Positions 27,810 to 34,593 of a stretch of DNA of 58,449 bases are shown here, in pieces. Position numbers and translations under genes: made by a program. Location: contig CAMLEO010000006.1 in NCBI GenBank assembly GCA_946478975.1, positions 1 to 58,449 on the forward strand. The letters run 5' to 3'. A model generated the notes under the pieces. It made no database searches, had not been told where the DNA came from, and was given only the letters and a program-made list of their open reading frames with translations. Each line of letters opens with the position of its first letter. Position 1 is the stretch's first letter. This stretch comes from an uncultured Steroidobacter sp. GTDB taxonomy: Bacteria; Pseudomonadota; Gammaproteobacteria; Steroidobacterales; Steroidobacteraceae.

Positions 27810-27855
27810 ATATTCTTATTGTTCCCCTGCTTTGCGGGCGAAGAATACACCGCCA

Positions 27856-28518
27856 CTACTGTTGCTCGCACGGTGGTCTGGAAGCATCGCGCTGCCCCCA
27901 GGAGAGTGGCGTTGTGCACAACAGCCTGAACTTCGGCGCCGGCGAGCTCTGCACGACCTGCACGATGGCATACAGCGTCTTCGCTCCATACACCGCGACT
28001 TCATACGTGGCCGGCTCATCCCGACCTTGGGTGTATCCAAGCAGATCGGCCTCCCCACTGCCGCCGACCGCCCGCATGACCTCTGCATTATGACGAACGA
28101 ACTCGACCACCAACGCCCGCTCGTCAGCCACGGCATCTCGGGGCTCATGCGAGCGGAACAGAAACGACATCGATCCCAGAACCACAGCCACGATACCGAG
28201 CGCCCACGGGCGGGCCGCTTGATCCGCAGGTGCTGCGAAGGGCAGCGAGATCAGCAAGCCAACAGCAAACACCGCCAACGACCAGAACACCACGACGGGA
28301 AGTATCGGTGCGTCCGATGAGACGCCGATCAGGCCACTGGTGAAGTCAATGATGGCAGTGGATAAGTGCGTGACAACCGGCGCCGTCCCATCACCTCGCA
28401 CCATGAGAATGGCGGCAAAGATGAATGCAAACAACGCCACTGCAAACACAGCAGCGCACTTGCCCGCGATCGTGATCGCGTGGCTGAGGCGGGATACAAA
28501 AGGATGCCGGTGATCCAT
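27856..28518 (-). CDS. Hypothetical membrane protein
   Basis: A 220-residue protein with three predicted membrane segments (about 20-42, 70-92 and 103-121) followed by a soluble domain with SFLFRSHEPRD and a YEVAVYGAKTLYAIVQVVQS helix. The C-terminal tail is hydrophilic. Unknown function. ATG 28518 is used; the GTG immediately upstream is also possible. Confidence 0.68.
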   Translation of the reverse strand: MDHRHPFVSRLSHAITIAGKCAAVFAVALFAFIFAAILMVRGDGTAPVVTHLSTAIIDFTSGLIGVSSDAPILPVVVFWSLAVFAVGLLISLPFAAPADQAARPWALGIVAVVLGSMSFLFRSHEPRDAVADERALVVEFVRHNAEVMRAVGGSGEADLLGYTQGRDEPATYEVAVYGAKTLYAIVQVVQSSPAPKFRLLCTTPLSWGQRDASRPPCEQQ

Positions 28519-28652
28519 CACAGGGTGCGAAGCTTACCCGCAGGCAACGCAACCTGCATGCTCAACATAGACAGGCTCCGTCATCGATTGCCAGTAGCTT
28601 CGGGACAAGAACCGGAGCGCGCGAGCGCGGCAGACTCACGATAATCGCCCTC

Positions 28653-29630
28653 ATGACAATAGTTAACAAAGACTCCGCACTGGCGATCCTGGCACTCACC
28701 ATCGCAGCTACCGCCGCTTCGGCCGCACCAGTCGAACGCCAATCGCTCGACGACGCGTGGTGGACCGGCCCGATCATCGCCGCGGGCGCAGGCACCCTGC
28801 CCCAAGGGCACGCGCTCGTCGAACCGTACCTCTACGATGTGATTCGTTATGGTCGTTACGATGACGGCGGCAGCGAACGAAGCGCGTCGCGCACCCATTA
28901 CTACGGCTCGCTGACCTACCTGCTCTACGGCGTCACCGATCGCTTTACGGCAGGACTGATCCCAACGTTCGGATACAACGACGTCAGCGACGGCCGGGAC
29001 AGCTCGGGAATTCAAACGGGCGACATCACCATCCAAGGCCAATATCGCCTGTCGCAGTTCACTCCCGGGCGCGCGATCCCGACGATCTCTTTCGTCGCCC
29101 AGCAAACCCTGCCGACCGGCAAGTACGATCGTCTCGGCACACACCTGAACGACGGACTCGGCGCGGGCGCGTACACGACGACGCTCGCGCTGTTCTCGCA
29201 ATATTATTTCTGGATGCCGAACGGCCGCATCCTGCGCAGCCGCTTCAACGTCTCCTATGCATTCTCGGATGACGTGGACGTTGCAGACGTCAGCGTCTAC
29301 GGCACATCCAACGGCTTCCGGGGCACCGCACGACCCGGCGATGTGATCAGCGTAAATTCCGCCTGGGAGTACAGCATCACGAGTGAGTGGGTGTTCGCGC
29401 TCGACCTCATGTATGAGCACAACGCGAGCACCCGCCTGACCGGCACCACGAACGGCGCACAGCGCATCGACGAGAACTCCGGCTCGGCATGGCGCTTCGG
29501 CCTCGCGCCTGCGATGGAATATAACTTCAACAGCCGCATCGGCATCATCGCTGGCGCCCGCTGGTTCGCCGCCGGCCGCAACACCAGCGCGACGATCACG
29601 CCGGTGGTGGCAATCAACATGGTTTATTGA
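28653..29630 (+). CDS. Outer-membrane beta-barrel, MetA-pathway-type transporter family
   Basis: A 325-residue exported protein with a signal peptide (about 1-25, ending TAASAAP). The rest alternates short amphipathic strands rich in Tyr, Gly and aromatic residues (YGSLTYLLYGVTDRFTAG, ISFVAQQTLPTGKYDR) and ends GARWFAAGRNTSATITPVVAINMVY, a typical barrel end. It resembles the phenol-degradation MetA-like transporter family whose function is uncertain. The ribosome-binding site is weak. Confidence 0.75.
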   Translation: MTIVNKDSALAILALTIAATAASAAPVERQSLDDAWWTGPIIAAGAGTLPQGHALVEPYLYDVIRYGRYDDGGSERSASRTHYYGSLTYLLYGVTDRFTAGLIPTFGYNDVSDGRDSSGIQTGDITIQGQYRLSQFTPGRAIPTISFVAQQTLPTGKYDRLGTHLNDGLGAGAYTTTLALFSQYYFWMPNGRILRSRFNVSYAFSDDVDVADVSVYGTSNGFRGTARPGDVISVNSAWEYSITSEWVFALDLMYEHNASTRLTGTTNGAQRIDENSGSAWRFGLAPAMEYNFNSRIGIIAGARWFAAGRNTSATITPVVAINMVY

Positions 29631-29631
29631 G

Positions 29632-30864
29632 CTAGACCGTGCGCCCGCCGTACTCGTCGGCGCGTTCTTTTTCTTCGGCGATAAAGCGCTCGAAACTCGG
29701 CCCGGCAACGCGGCCTTCGAGCGCGCGAGCCTGAGCATCGAGTTGGCGGATTGCCGCAAGCCGCTCGTCGTTTCCCAACCTGGCGCGACCGACTGCATCT
29801 TTGAGCACGCGAATGGTTTGATCGTAGACCTTGAGCGGCACAGGAAACGGATGGCCATCCTTTCCGCCGTGCGCTAGCGAGAAGCGAGCGGGATCGGAAA
29901 ATCGCGCAGGCGCGCCGTGCATCACCTCAGCGACAAATGCGAGTGCCGCGACGGTGCGAGCTCCGACGCCCGGCGTGAGTAACAGATCAGCGAAATCCTT
30001 TGGCCCGCGTTCCGCCGCAGCGGCAAGTGCGGCGTGCAACCGACGAAGCACGACATCCGATGCGTGCACTTCATGATGAGCAGGCAAGCGCAGGTGAGGT
30101 GTCGATGGATCCGGCATCGGCTCGGATTCAGGAAACAAACTCAGCGCCGCATTCCCTGGATCCCGCCAGCGTTTCAGCAGAGCGACCGGCTTGTCCGGCC
30201 CGGCGTGCACGAGTTCGAGCCCGGCCTGTCGGTTCCGCTCAGCACGTGCGTCGGCAAGATTGATGATCGAACCCTGGTTGCGCCCTTCGATCGCCGCATG
30301 CGGTGAGTCCAGGAAGCTGCGCAGATTCTCCGAGAGCCAGTGATAACGTCGCGCTTCACGCCGCTGCTCATTCATGCCCTGCTGGACGACGCACCAGCGC
30401 CCTTCGGCACTCACGATGAAAGCATGCAAGTAAAGATCGAACCCATCTTGCACCGCTGCGCTGTCGACCTTCGCCACCAAGCGACTGGCATTCGTGAGCG
30501 GCACGGCATCGAGACCGATGCGATCGCCAAGTGTCATCAGCTCGGCCGGCGTCTGTCGTGACTGTGCGCCCTTGCCGCCGCAAACATAAATTCCAAGCTC
30601 CTGCTGCAGCGGGGCGAGTCCGCGCTTCAACGCACCGATCACGCTCGTGGTGATGCCGGAGGAATGCCAGTCCATTCCCATCACGGCGCCGAACGATTGA
30701 AACCAGAATGGATGCGCAAACCGGCGCAACAGCTCGTCCCGGCCGTATTCGAGCACGATCGCTTCGACGATCACGCGCCCCAGCTTCGCCATGCGTGCCG
30801 AAAGCCACGGCGGGACACGGCCGCCGTGTAGGGGAAGATCTGCGCTGCCAGTTCGTTTCGCCAT
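29632..30864 (-). CDS. DUF763 domain protein
   Basis: A 410-residue protein of the DUF763 family, found in archaea and some bacteria. The start MAKRTGSADLPLHGGRVPPWL and the later HPFWFQSFGAVMGMDWHSSG, ALKRGLAPLQ, GRNQGSIINLADARAERNRQ and LLTPGVGARTVAALAFVAEV are characteristic. The last segment resembles a helix-hairpin-helix DNA-binding unit (PGVGARTVAALA), so contact with nucleic acid is plausible. It ends one base from the convergent outer-membrane gene. Confidence 0.88.
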   Translation of the reverse strand: MAKRTGSADLPLHGGRVPPWLSARMAKLGRVIVEAIVLEYGRDELLRRFAHPFWFQSFGAVMGMDWHSSGITTSVIGALKRGLAPLQQELGIYVCGGKGAQSRQTPAELMTLGDRIGLDAVPLTNASRLVAKVDSAAVQDGFDLYLHAFIVSAEGRWCVVQQGMNEQRREARRYHWLSENLRSFLDSPHAAIEGRNQGSIINLADARAERNRQAGLELVHAGPDKPVALLKRWRDPGNAALSLFPESEPMPDPSTPHLRLPAHHEVHASDVVLRRLHAALAAAAERGPKDFADLLLTPGVGARTVAALAFVAEVMHGAPARFSDPARFSLAHGGKDGHPFPVPLKVYDQTIRVLKDAVGRARLGNDERLAAIRQLDAQARALEGRVAGPSFERFIAEEKERADEYGGRTV

Positions 30865-30931
30865 GCTTCGTGCGATAGTACTCGAACCTTCCCGCGGACG
30901 GTGCGGTCACATTGCTTCGAGGTAACGAGCC

Positions 30932-32053
30932 ATGTCAGTAGAAGCCTGGGTTTCCAAAGCACACGCACTGGGCGCCAGCGACTTGCACCTCGAAGCAGGC
31001 ACGCCAGTGTTCGTTCGCGTCCGCGAAGAGCTGCTGACGATCGGCGAGAGCGTCGCGGGGCCGCAGCTCGCGGCGATGACCAAAGACCTGCTCGGCGAGG
31101 AACTCGCGGCCCAAGTGACACGACAGGGCTCAGCAGATATTTCAGCAACCGTCGGCGGCGTTCGATGTCGAATCAATGTCTATCGCACGGTGCGCGGGCT
31201 CGCGATGGCAGTGCGACTGCTGAGTTCATCGACAAACGACCTTCGACGCAGCAACCTGCACCCCGATCTGCGCAAGCTCGTCGAAGCGCGCGCCGGCCTC
31301 GCGATCGTTTCCGGCCCGACCGGCTCGGGCAAGTCCACGACCCTTGCAGCGCTGATCGAAGAGATCAACTCATCGCGCGCCCGTCACGTCATCGTGCTCG
31401 AAAGCCCGATCGAATATGTGTTCGAGAATCGTCGCTCCGTCATTCGGCAACGTGAGATCCCACGGCACTCGCCGAGTTACGAACAAGCGATCACCGATGC
31501 GCTGCGCGAGAATCCGGATGTGCTCGTGATCGGCGAGATGCGCACGCCTGAAGTCATGCGCCTGACTCTGAACGCGGCGGAAACCGGGCATCTCGTGCTC
31601 GCCACCATGCACTCTGCCACTTGCGCCGAGGCAGTCACTCGCATGTGCATGTCGTTTCCAGCGGAGATTCAAGGCAGCATCCGCGCGCAGCTGGCAGATT
31701 GTTTGGTTGGCGTCGTGTGCCAGCGCCTGGAATTCCTGAGCAGCGTGCAACTACGCGTGCCCCGCTGCGAAATGCTGTTCGCAAGCACCGCTTCTCGCGG
31801 CGCCATCCGCGCCGGGCAGTTCAGTCAACTCGCAACGGTGATTCAAGCCGGCGGCGAGGACGGCATGTGGACGTTCGACCGCTACGATCGCTGGATCGCG
31901 CACAAGAGCGACTGGATGCTGCCAAACAAATCTTCGCCCACCCAGCCGATCGTGAGCAGACAACCCGCCGCTCTGCCGCCGCGCCAGGACGATGTCACAG
32001 AAATCGTCATCGACGATGCGCCGGACCTCAAGGAGATTGCGAAGCGGATCTAG
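30932..32053 (+). CDS. Orphan PilT-like secretion/pilus ATPase
   Basis: A 373-residue hexameric-ATPase family member of the PilT/GspE type. N-terminal ALGASDLHLEAG fits the PilT PAS-like region; the ATPase core has GPTGSGKST (Walker A, about 129-137), IVLESPIEYVF (Asp box with Glu), VLVIGEMRTPEVMRL (Walker B) and HLVLATMHSAT (His box). C-terminal about 100 residues are divergent. No other pilus gene is nearby, so it is either a retraction ATPase paralogue or has another role. GAGG precedes the ATG. Confidence 0.88.
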   Translation: MSVEAWVSKAHALGASDLHLEAGTPVFVRVREELLTIGESVAGPQLAAMTKDLLGEELAAQVTRQGSADISATVGGVRCRINVYRTVRGLAMAVRLLSSSTNDLRRSNLHPDLRKLVEARAGLAIVSGPTGSGKSTTLAALIEEINSSRARHVIVLESPIEYVFENRRSVIRQREIPRHSPSYEQAITDALRENPDVLVIGEMRTPEVMRLTLNAAETGHLVLATMHSATCAEAVTRMCMSFPAEIQGSIRAQLADCLVGVVCQRLEFLSSVQLRVPRCEMLFASTASRGAIRAGQFSQLATVIQAGGEDGMWTFDRYDRWIAHKSDWMLPNKSSPTQPIVSRQPAALPPRQDDVTEIVIDDAPDLKEIAKRI

Positions 32054-32279
32054 GCTCGATCCTCTCGATCCAATCGCAGCCGAGCGAGCCCGGCCTGGCG
32101 TAGATCGTTGCCGAGCTCCTGCCCTGCAGGCGCTGATAGGTCGAGGAATTGATCTCGATGGTCAGCCGCTGGCCCTCGTGCCCTTTGCGCCAGTCTCCGC
32201 AGTAAACATAGTAGTAATGATGCTCGCCGCCGCGCCGTCCGTTGGAAATGCGATGGTCGACGACCACATCGGCACTCAT
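32028..32279 (-). CDS. Short hypothetical protein (YYVY fragment)
   Basis: An 83-residue frame overlapping the upstream 72-residue frame by ATGA at 32276-32279. It contains HHYYYVYCGDWRKGHE, LTIEINSSTYQRLQ and ARPGSLGCDWIERIE. These resemble C-terminal domains of larger envelope proteins, so it may be a detached piece. It overlaps the end of the PilT-like gene by 26 bp. Alternatively it is a small independent protein. Confidence 0.45.
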   Translation of the reverse strand: MSADVVVDHRISNGRRGGEHHYYYVYCGDWRKGHEGQRLTIEINSSTYQRLQGRSSATIYARPGSLGCDWIERIEPRSASQSP

Positions 32280-32494
32280 TGGGTTCGCGGGCTGAAAATC
32301 GGAAAGTGCAGACCCGCGGGAGCGGCCATGCCCAGCCGCACCAGACGCAGGTGGCCTTTGTTACGAACCTCCTGAACGTCAAACCAGTGACCGCCGACGC
32401 GCTCCGCTGCACCTCGCCACGCAGCCGCGAGACGCACTCTCAAACCCCAGAGCGTGGACGCGACCAGCGTCAATATTCCGAACGAGAACCACAT
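32276..32494 (-). CDS. Short membrane-anchored hypothetical protein
   Basis: A 72-residue frame with one N-terminal hydrophobic helix (MWFSFGILTLVASTLWGLRV), then HWFDVQEVRNKGHLRLVRLG and PAGLHFPIFSPRTQ. The second half resembles the start of longer membrane-anchored proteins of which most is missing. It begins three bases after the DKNYY gene stop and overlaps the next frame by four bases. With the following frame it may represent a larger gene that has suffered an internal deletion. Confidence 0.45.
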   Translation of the reverse strand: MWFSFGILTLVASTLWGLRVRLAAAWRGAAERVGGHWFDVQEVRNKGHLRLVRLGMAAPAGLHFPIFSPRTQ

Positions 32495-32497
32495 CGC

Positions 32498-33259
32498 TCA
32501 GCCGCCTGGGAGCCCATTCGCCATGGCGAGGTGCTGCGCAAATTCCTCGGCGCTCACGATCTCGTCATTGACGTAGGAATTGTTCTTGTCGCGCGCGAAT
32601 TGAATGCCGGGGCCGCTCTGCACGACTTCGAAGGTGGCGTAGTCGGCGGCCTTGATGTGCCGGTTCAAGTAATAGATTCGTTGCTGATCTTTGCTGTAAT
32701 AGCCCTTCAGCCTGTGCCAGGTATCCGGCTTGGCACTCGGCAGCGGCTGGCCGCCGTGGAATACAAACTGATGGTCGCGTGCAAAGTGACCATCGTTCAA
32801 GGATTGGAACGTGCCCGGCGTCGCCTTGCGCACCGGCTTCGGCGTGCCTTCGTAATCGTAGTAGTAAACGCGAGACTTATCTTTTCCATAGCCGTAAGGC
32901 ACGCGCATTTCATCTAACGAATTCACGCCGTCGTCGCAGACTTCGAACGACTCCGCATCGGCATCCTTCACCACGCCGCCCAGCGTCCACACCAGGCGGC
33001 CATCGGTGACGTAGCAATGATTCAACGCTCGAAACGTAGCAGCATTGCCATCCCGCAGCGCCTTGCCGACGCAGTAACAGCGCTTGTGATCCTTGGCAAA
33101 ACCGTTGAGATAAAACCTGAACGAGTCCGCATCGGCACCGCGAACCTCATCCTCACCATACATAACCTTGCGCCCCTGGATCCAATACTGCGTTCGCTCG
33201 TCGCGCGGACGATAGACATCTCCCGGGGTGAGTTCTTGAATGTCGTCAGGCAGCGGCAT
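32498..33259 (-). CDS. DKNYY-repeat protein
   Basis: A 253-residue protein of the DKNYY family, made of short repeats carrying a (K)D-x-x-x-x-YY pattern, for example YGKDKSRVYYYDYEG, FARDHQFVFHGG, YSKDQQRIYYLNRH and FARDKNNSYVND. Function unknown; such proteins often bind at surfaces. ATG 33259 follows GGACGAG by a few bases; the upstream extension to 33331 has no similarity. It heads a short same-strand run with the two small frames below. Confidence 0.83.
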   Translation of the reverse strand: MPLPDDIQELTPGDVYRPRDERTQYWIQGRKVMYGEDEVRGADADSFRFYLNGFAKDHKRCYCVGKALRDGNAATFRALNHCYVTDGRLVWTLGGVVKDADAESFEVCDDGVNSLDEMRVPYGYGKDKSRVYYYDYEGTPKPVRKATPGTFQSLNDGHFARDHQFVFHGGQPLPSAKPDTWHRLKGYYSKDQQRIYYLNRHIKAADYATFEVVQSGPGIQFARDKNNSYVNDEIVSAEEFAQHLAMANGLPGG

Positions 33260-33366
33260 GTCTCGTCCGGTCCGTGATGGGTGACCCAAGCAAATATACC
33301 CGCTCGGCAAGCGCCTGAATCGAATGTTCACTTGCCCAGCGGACAGCGCTGGCGCAGGTTGTGGAT

Positions 33367-34149
33367 ATGAAGCGCCGCACGTTCGTCAGTCTTGCAGGCA
33401 CCGCCGTCACTATGATGGGGCTACCCAACCTGTCGCGCGCTCAAGCGAAGGGAACGGTCTTTCTCATCGCGCATGGCGCTTGGTCGGCGGGATGGGCCTG
33501 GAAGAAGATGCATCCGCTCATGGCCGCGGCGGGGCATCCCCTCTTCACGCCTACCTATACCGGGCTCGGCGAGCGCGAACACCTGGCGAATCCCGCCGTC
33601 GATTTGAACTTGCACATCCAGGACCTGCTCGGCGTCATCAAGTGCGAGCAGTTGCGCGATTTCATTCTGGTTGGCCACAGTTATGGCGGCATGGTTGCAA
33701 CCGGCGTTGCCGATCGCGTTCCGGAGCGCATTCGAAAGCTCGTGTATCTGGATGCTTTCGTGCCGACGGACGGTCAGGCTCTGATGGATCTCATTCCGCC
33801 GGCGACGGCAGAGCGCATGCGAGCCGGAGCAAAAGCAAACGATGGCTGGCGCATTCCCGCCAATCCGATACCGCCGGACACAGCGCCGGCAGATGCCGAA
33901 TGGCTTCGCTCACTGCGCATGCCGCAGCCGATCAAGACGTTCGAGACTGCACTTCGGCTTCGCAACGGCGATACAAAAATTCCGCGGACGTATATCTATT
34001 GCAAGCGCGCCTCGCCGGAAGACACGTTTCGGCCGTTCGCGGCGCGTGCCCGGCGCGAAGGCTGGAACTATCACGAAATCGACGCGAGCCACTCACCGCA
34101 TGTAACAGCGCCAGAAGCGCTGACGGCGCTGCTGCGCTCGATCGCCTGA
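33367..34149 (+). CDS. Exported alpha/beta hydrolase, esterase type
   Basis: A 260-residue serine hydrolase. The N-terminus KRRTFVSLAGTAVTMMG is a Tat-like signal. The catalytic elbow is VGHSYGGMVA (Ser about residue 105). The oxyanion segment is IAHGAWSAGWAW (about 35-46) and the final His is in IDASHSPHV. Closest known types are salicylate/pyrethroid-like esterases. The GTG two codons upstream is an equally possible start. A hairpin at 34169 follows and may end its transcript. Confidence 0.87.
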   Translation: MKRRTFVSLAGTAVTMMGLPNLSRAQAKGTVFLIAHGAWSAGWAWKKMHPLMAAAGHPLFTPTYTGLGEREHLANPAVDLNLHIQDLLGVIKCEQLRDFILVGHSYGGMVATGVADRVPERIRKLVYLDAFVPTDGQALMDLIPPATAERMRAGAKANDGWRIPANPIPPDTAPADAEWLRSLRMPQPIKTFETALRLRNGDTKIPRTYIYCKRASPEDTFRPFAARARREGWNYHEIDASHSPHVTAPEALTALLRSIA

Positions 34150-34159
34150 GCAAAGCCAA

Positions 34160-34198
34160 ACAAAAGAAAACGGCGGAGCCCTCGCGGACTCCGCCGTT
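34160..34198 (-). terminator. Rho-independent terminator (strong on minus strand)
   Basis: A perfect 10-bp stem, AACGGCGGAG (34169-34178) with CTCCGCCGTT (34189-34198), and a 10-nt loop. On the minus strand it is followed by TTTTCTTTTGTTTG, a good U-tract. On the plus strand only TTCCTTG follows. It therefore ends a minus-strand transcript coming from the right, and perhaps weakly the esterase transcript. No long gene lies on the minus strand upstream of it, which points to the short unit at 34212-34401. Confidence 0.8.
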
Positions 34199-34211
34199 CC
34201 TTGCTCGAGCA

Positions 34212-34253
34212 TCATTCCATACGGATCAAGGTCAACCCGAACGGCAACTGCAT
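34212..34253 (-). CDS. 13-codon frame in the short unit (doubtful)
   Basis: An ATG-started 13-residue frame, MQLPFGLTLIRME, lies between the 21-codon frame and the terminator. Its ribosome-binding site is poor (GGAC about 11 bases upstream). It is included because it sits inside the inferred transcript; it may have no meaning. Confidence 0.2.
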   Translation of the reverse strand: MQLPFGLTLIRME

Positions 34254-34335
34254 CGAAGCGTCCGTCCGTTGGACATCGATCGCGCGCGTGGCGAAAGCCT
34301 GCACGCATCCTCGGGCCTGCCGGCCGACGCGTCGA

Positions 34336-34401
34336 CTAGCGACGAACCTCGCCAACCTGCTTACCCAGAGTTGCGATCGAACCAACGTTTGAATTAGCCA
34401 C
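34336..34401 (-). CDS. 21-codon small protein with near-maximal Shine-Dalgarno
   Basis: GTG-started frame encoding MANSNVGSIATLGKQVGEVRR then TAG. The 13 bases AAGGAGGTGATCC at 34416-34404 are the complement of the 3' end of 16S rRNA, ending two bases before the GTG. Such long complementarity is rare by chance. A candidate promoter lies at 34478-34507 and a terminator at 34160-34198, so the transcript would be about 310 nt. The protein is hydrophilic with no membrane segment. No homologue is known to me. It could be a regulatory leader, a small protein, or a peptide precursor. Confidence 0.5.
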   Translation of the reverse strand: MANSNVGSIATLGKQVGEVRR

Positions 34402-34403
34402 TT

Positions 34404-34416
34404 GGATCACCTCCTT
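34404..34416 (-). promoter_or_regulatory. Exceptionally strong ribosome-binding site
   Basis: AAGGAGGTGATCC on the minus strand pairs with the complete anti-Shine-Dalgarno tail of 16S rRNA. The GGAGG core is eight bases from the GTG at 34401, normal spacing. On the plus strand the same 13 bases read as the 16S 3' terminus, with two more matching T residues to the left, but no other rRNA sequence is present. Confidence 0.7.
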
Positions 34417-34468
34417 CAGTTGCCGTGGGCTCGTTGTCGACGCGTGCCGCCCACCGAAGCCGCGCGCC

Positions 34469-34558
34469 CATACCTGAATTCTGTCCATAGCCGAATGGCG
34501 ATGACAAGCGGATTTTCAAGGGTCGGGGTTTGACCCCACGCAGGGAAATTCAGGTATG
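34469..34558. repeat. 12-bp inverted repeat flanking the divergent promoters
   Basis: CATACCTGAATT (34469-34480) and AATTCAGGTATG (34547-34558) are perfect reverse complements 66 bp apart. The left arm overlaps the candidate -10 of the minus-strand short unit, the right arm the candidate -10 of gntP. This arrangement suits one regulator binding two half-sites and looping. Confidence 0.6.
34478..34507 (-). promoter_or_regulatory. Candidate promoter of the short ORF unit
   Basis: On the minus strand TTGTCA (34507-34502, five of six matches) and CAGAAT (34483-34478, four of six) are 18 bp apart. The start would be near 34471, about 55 nt upstream of the strong ribosome-binding site. Confidence 0.4.
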
Positions 34559-34574
34559 TTACCGCTCCCGGTAA
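34530..34574 (+). promoter_or_regulatory. gntP promoter and palindromic operator
   Basis: TTGACC (34530-34535) and TATGTT (34555-34560) are 19 bp apart. Overlapping the -10 and expected start is ATGTTACCGctccCGGTAAT, with palindrome TTACCG-N4-CGGTAA at 34559-34574. The half-site TTACC resembles gluconate (GntR, LacI family) operators, though the centre is four bases longer than the classic form. Regulation by a LacI/GntR-type protein is likely; the regulator is not in the window. Confidence 0.5.
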
Positions 34575-34593
34575 TCCTGACGCCCGTGACTGC

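Larger units (their letters stand above)
34150..34593. other. 444-bp region between esterase and gntP: short ORF unit and operators
   Basis: No annotated-size gene lies here. It holds, from left to right: a bidirectional terminator hairpin, a 13-codon and a 21-codon frame on the minus strand, a strong Shine-Dalgarno, a candidate minus-strand promoter, a 12-bp inverted repeat, and a palindrome in front of gntP. These are given separately. I could not match any of it to a known RNA family. Confidence 0.6.

Noticed and set aside
34401..34416. Match to the 3' end of 16S rRNA on the plus strand
   Set aside because: Only 15 bases match and no other rRNA sequence precedes them; better explained as a Shine-Dalgarno on the minus strand.
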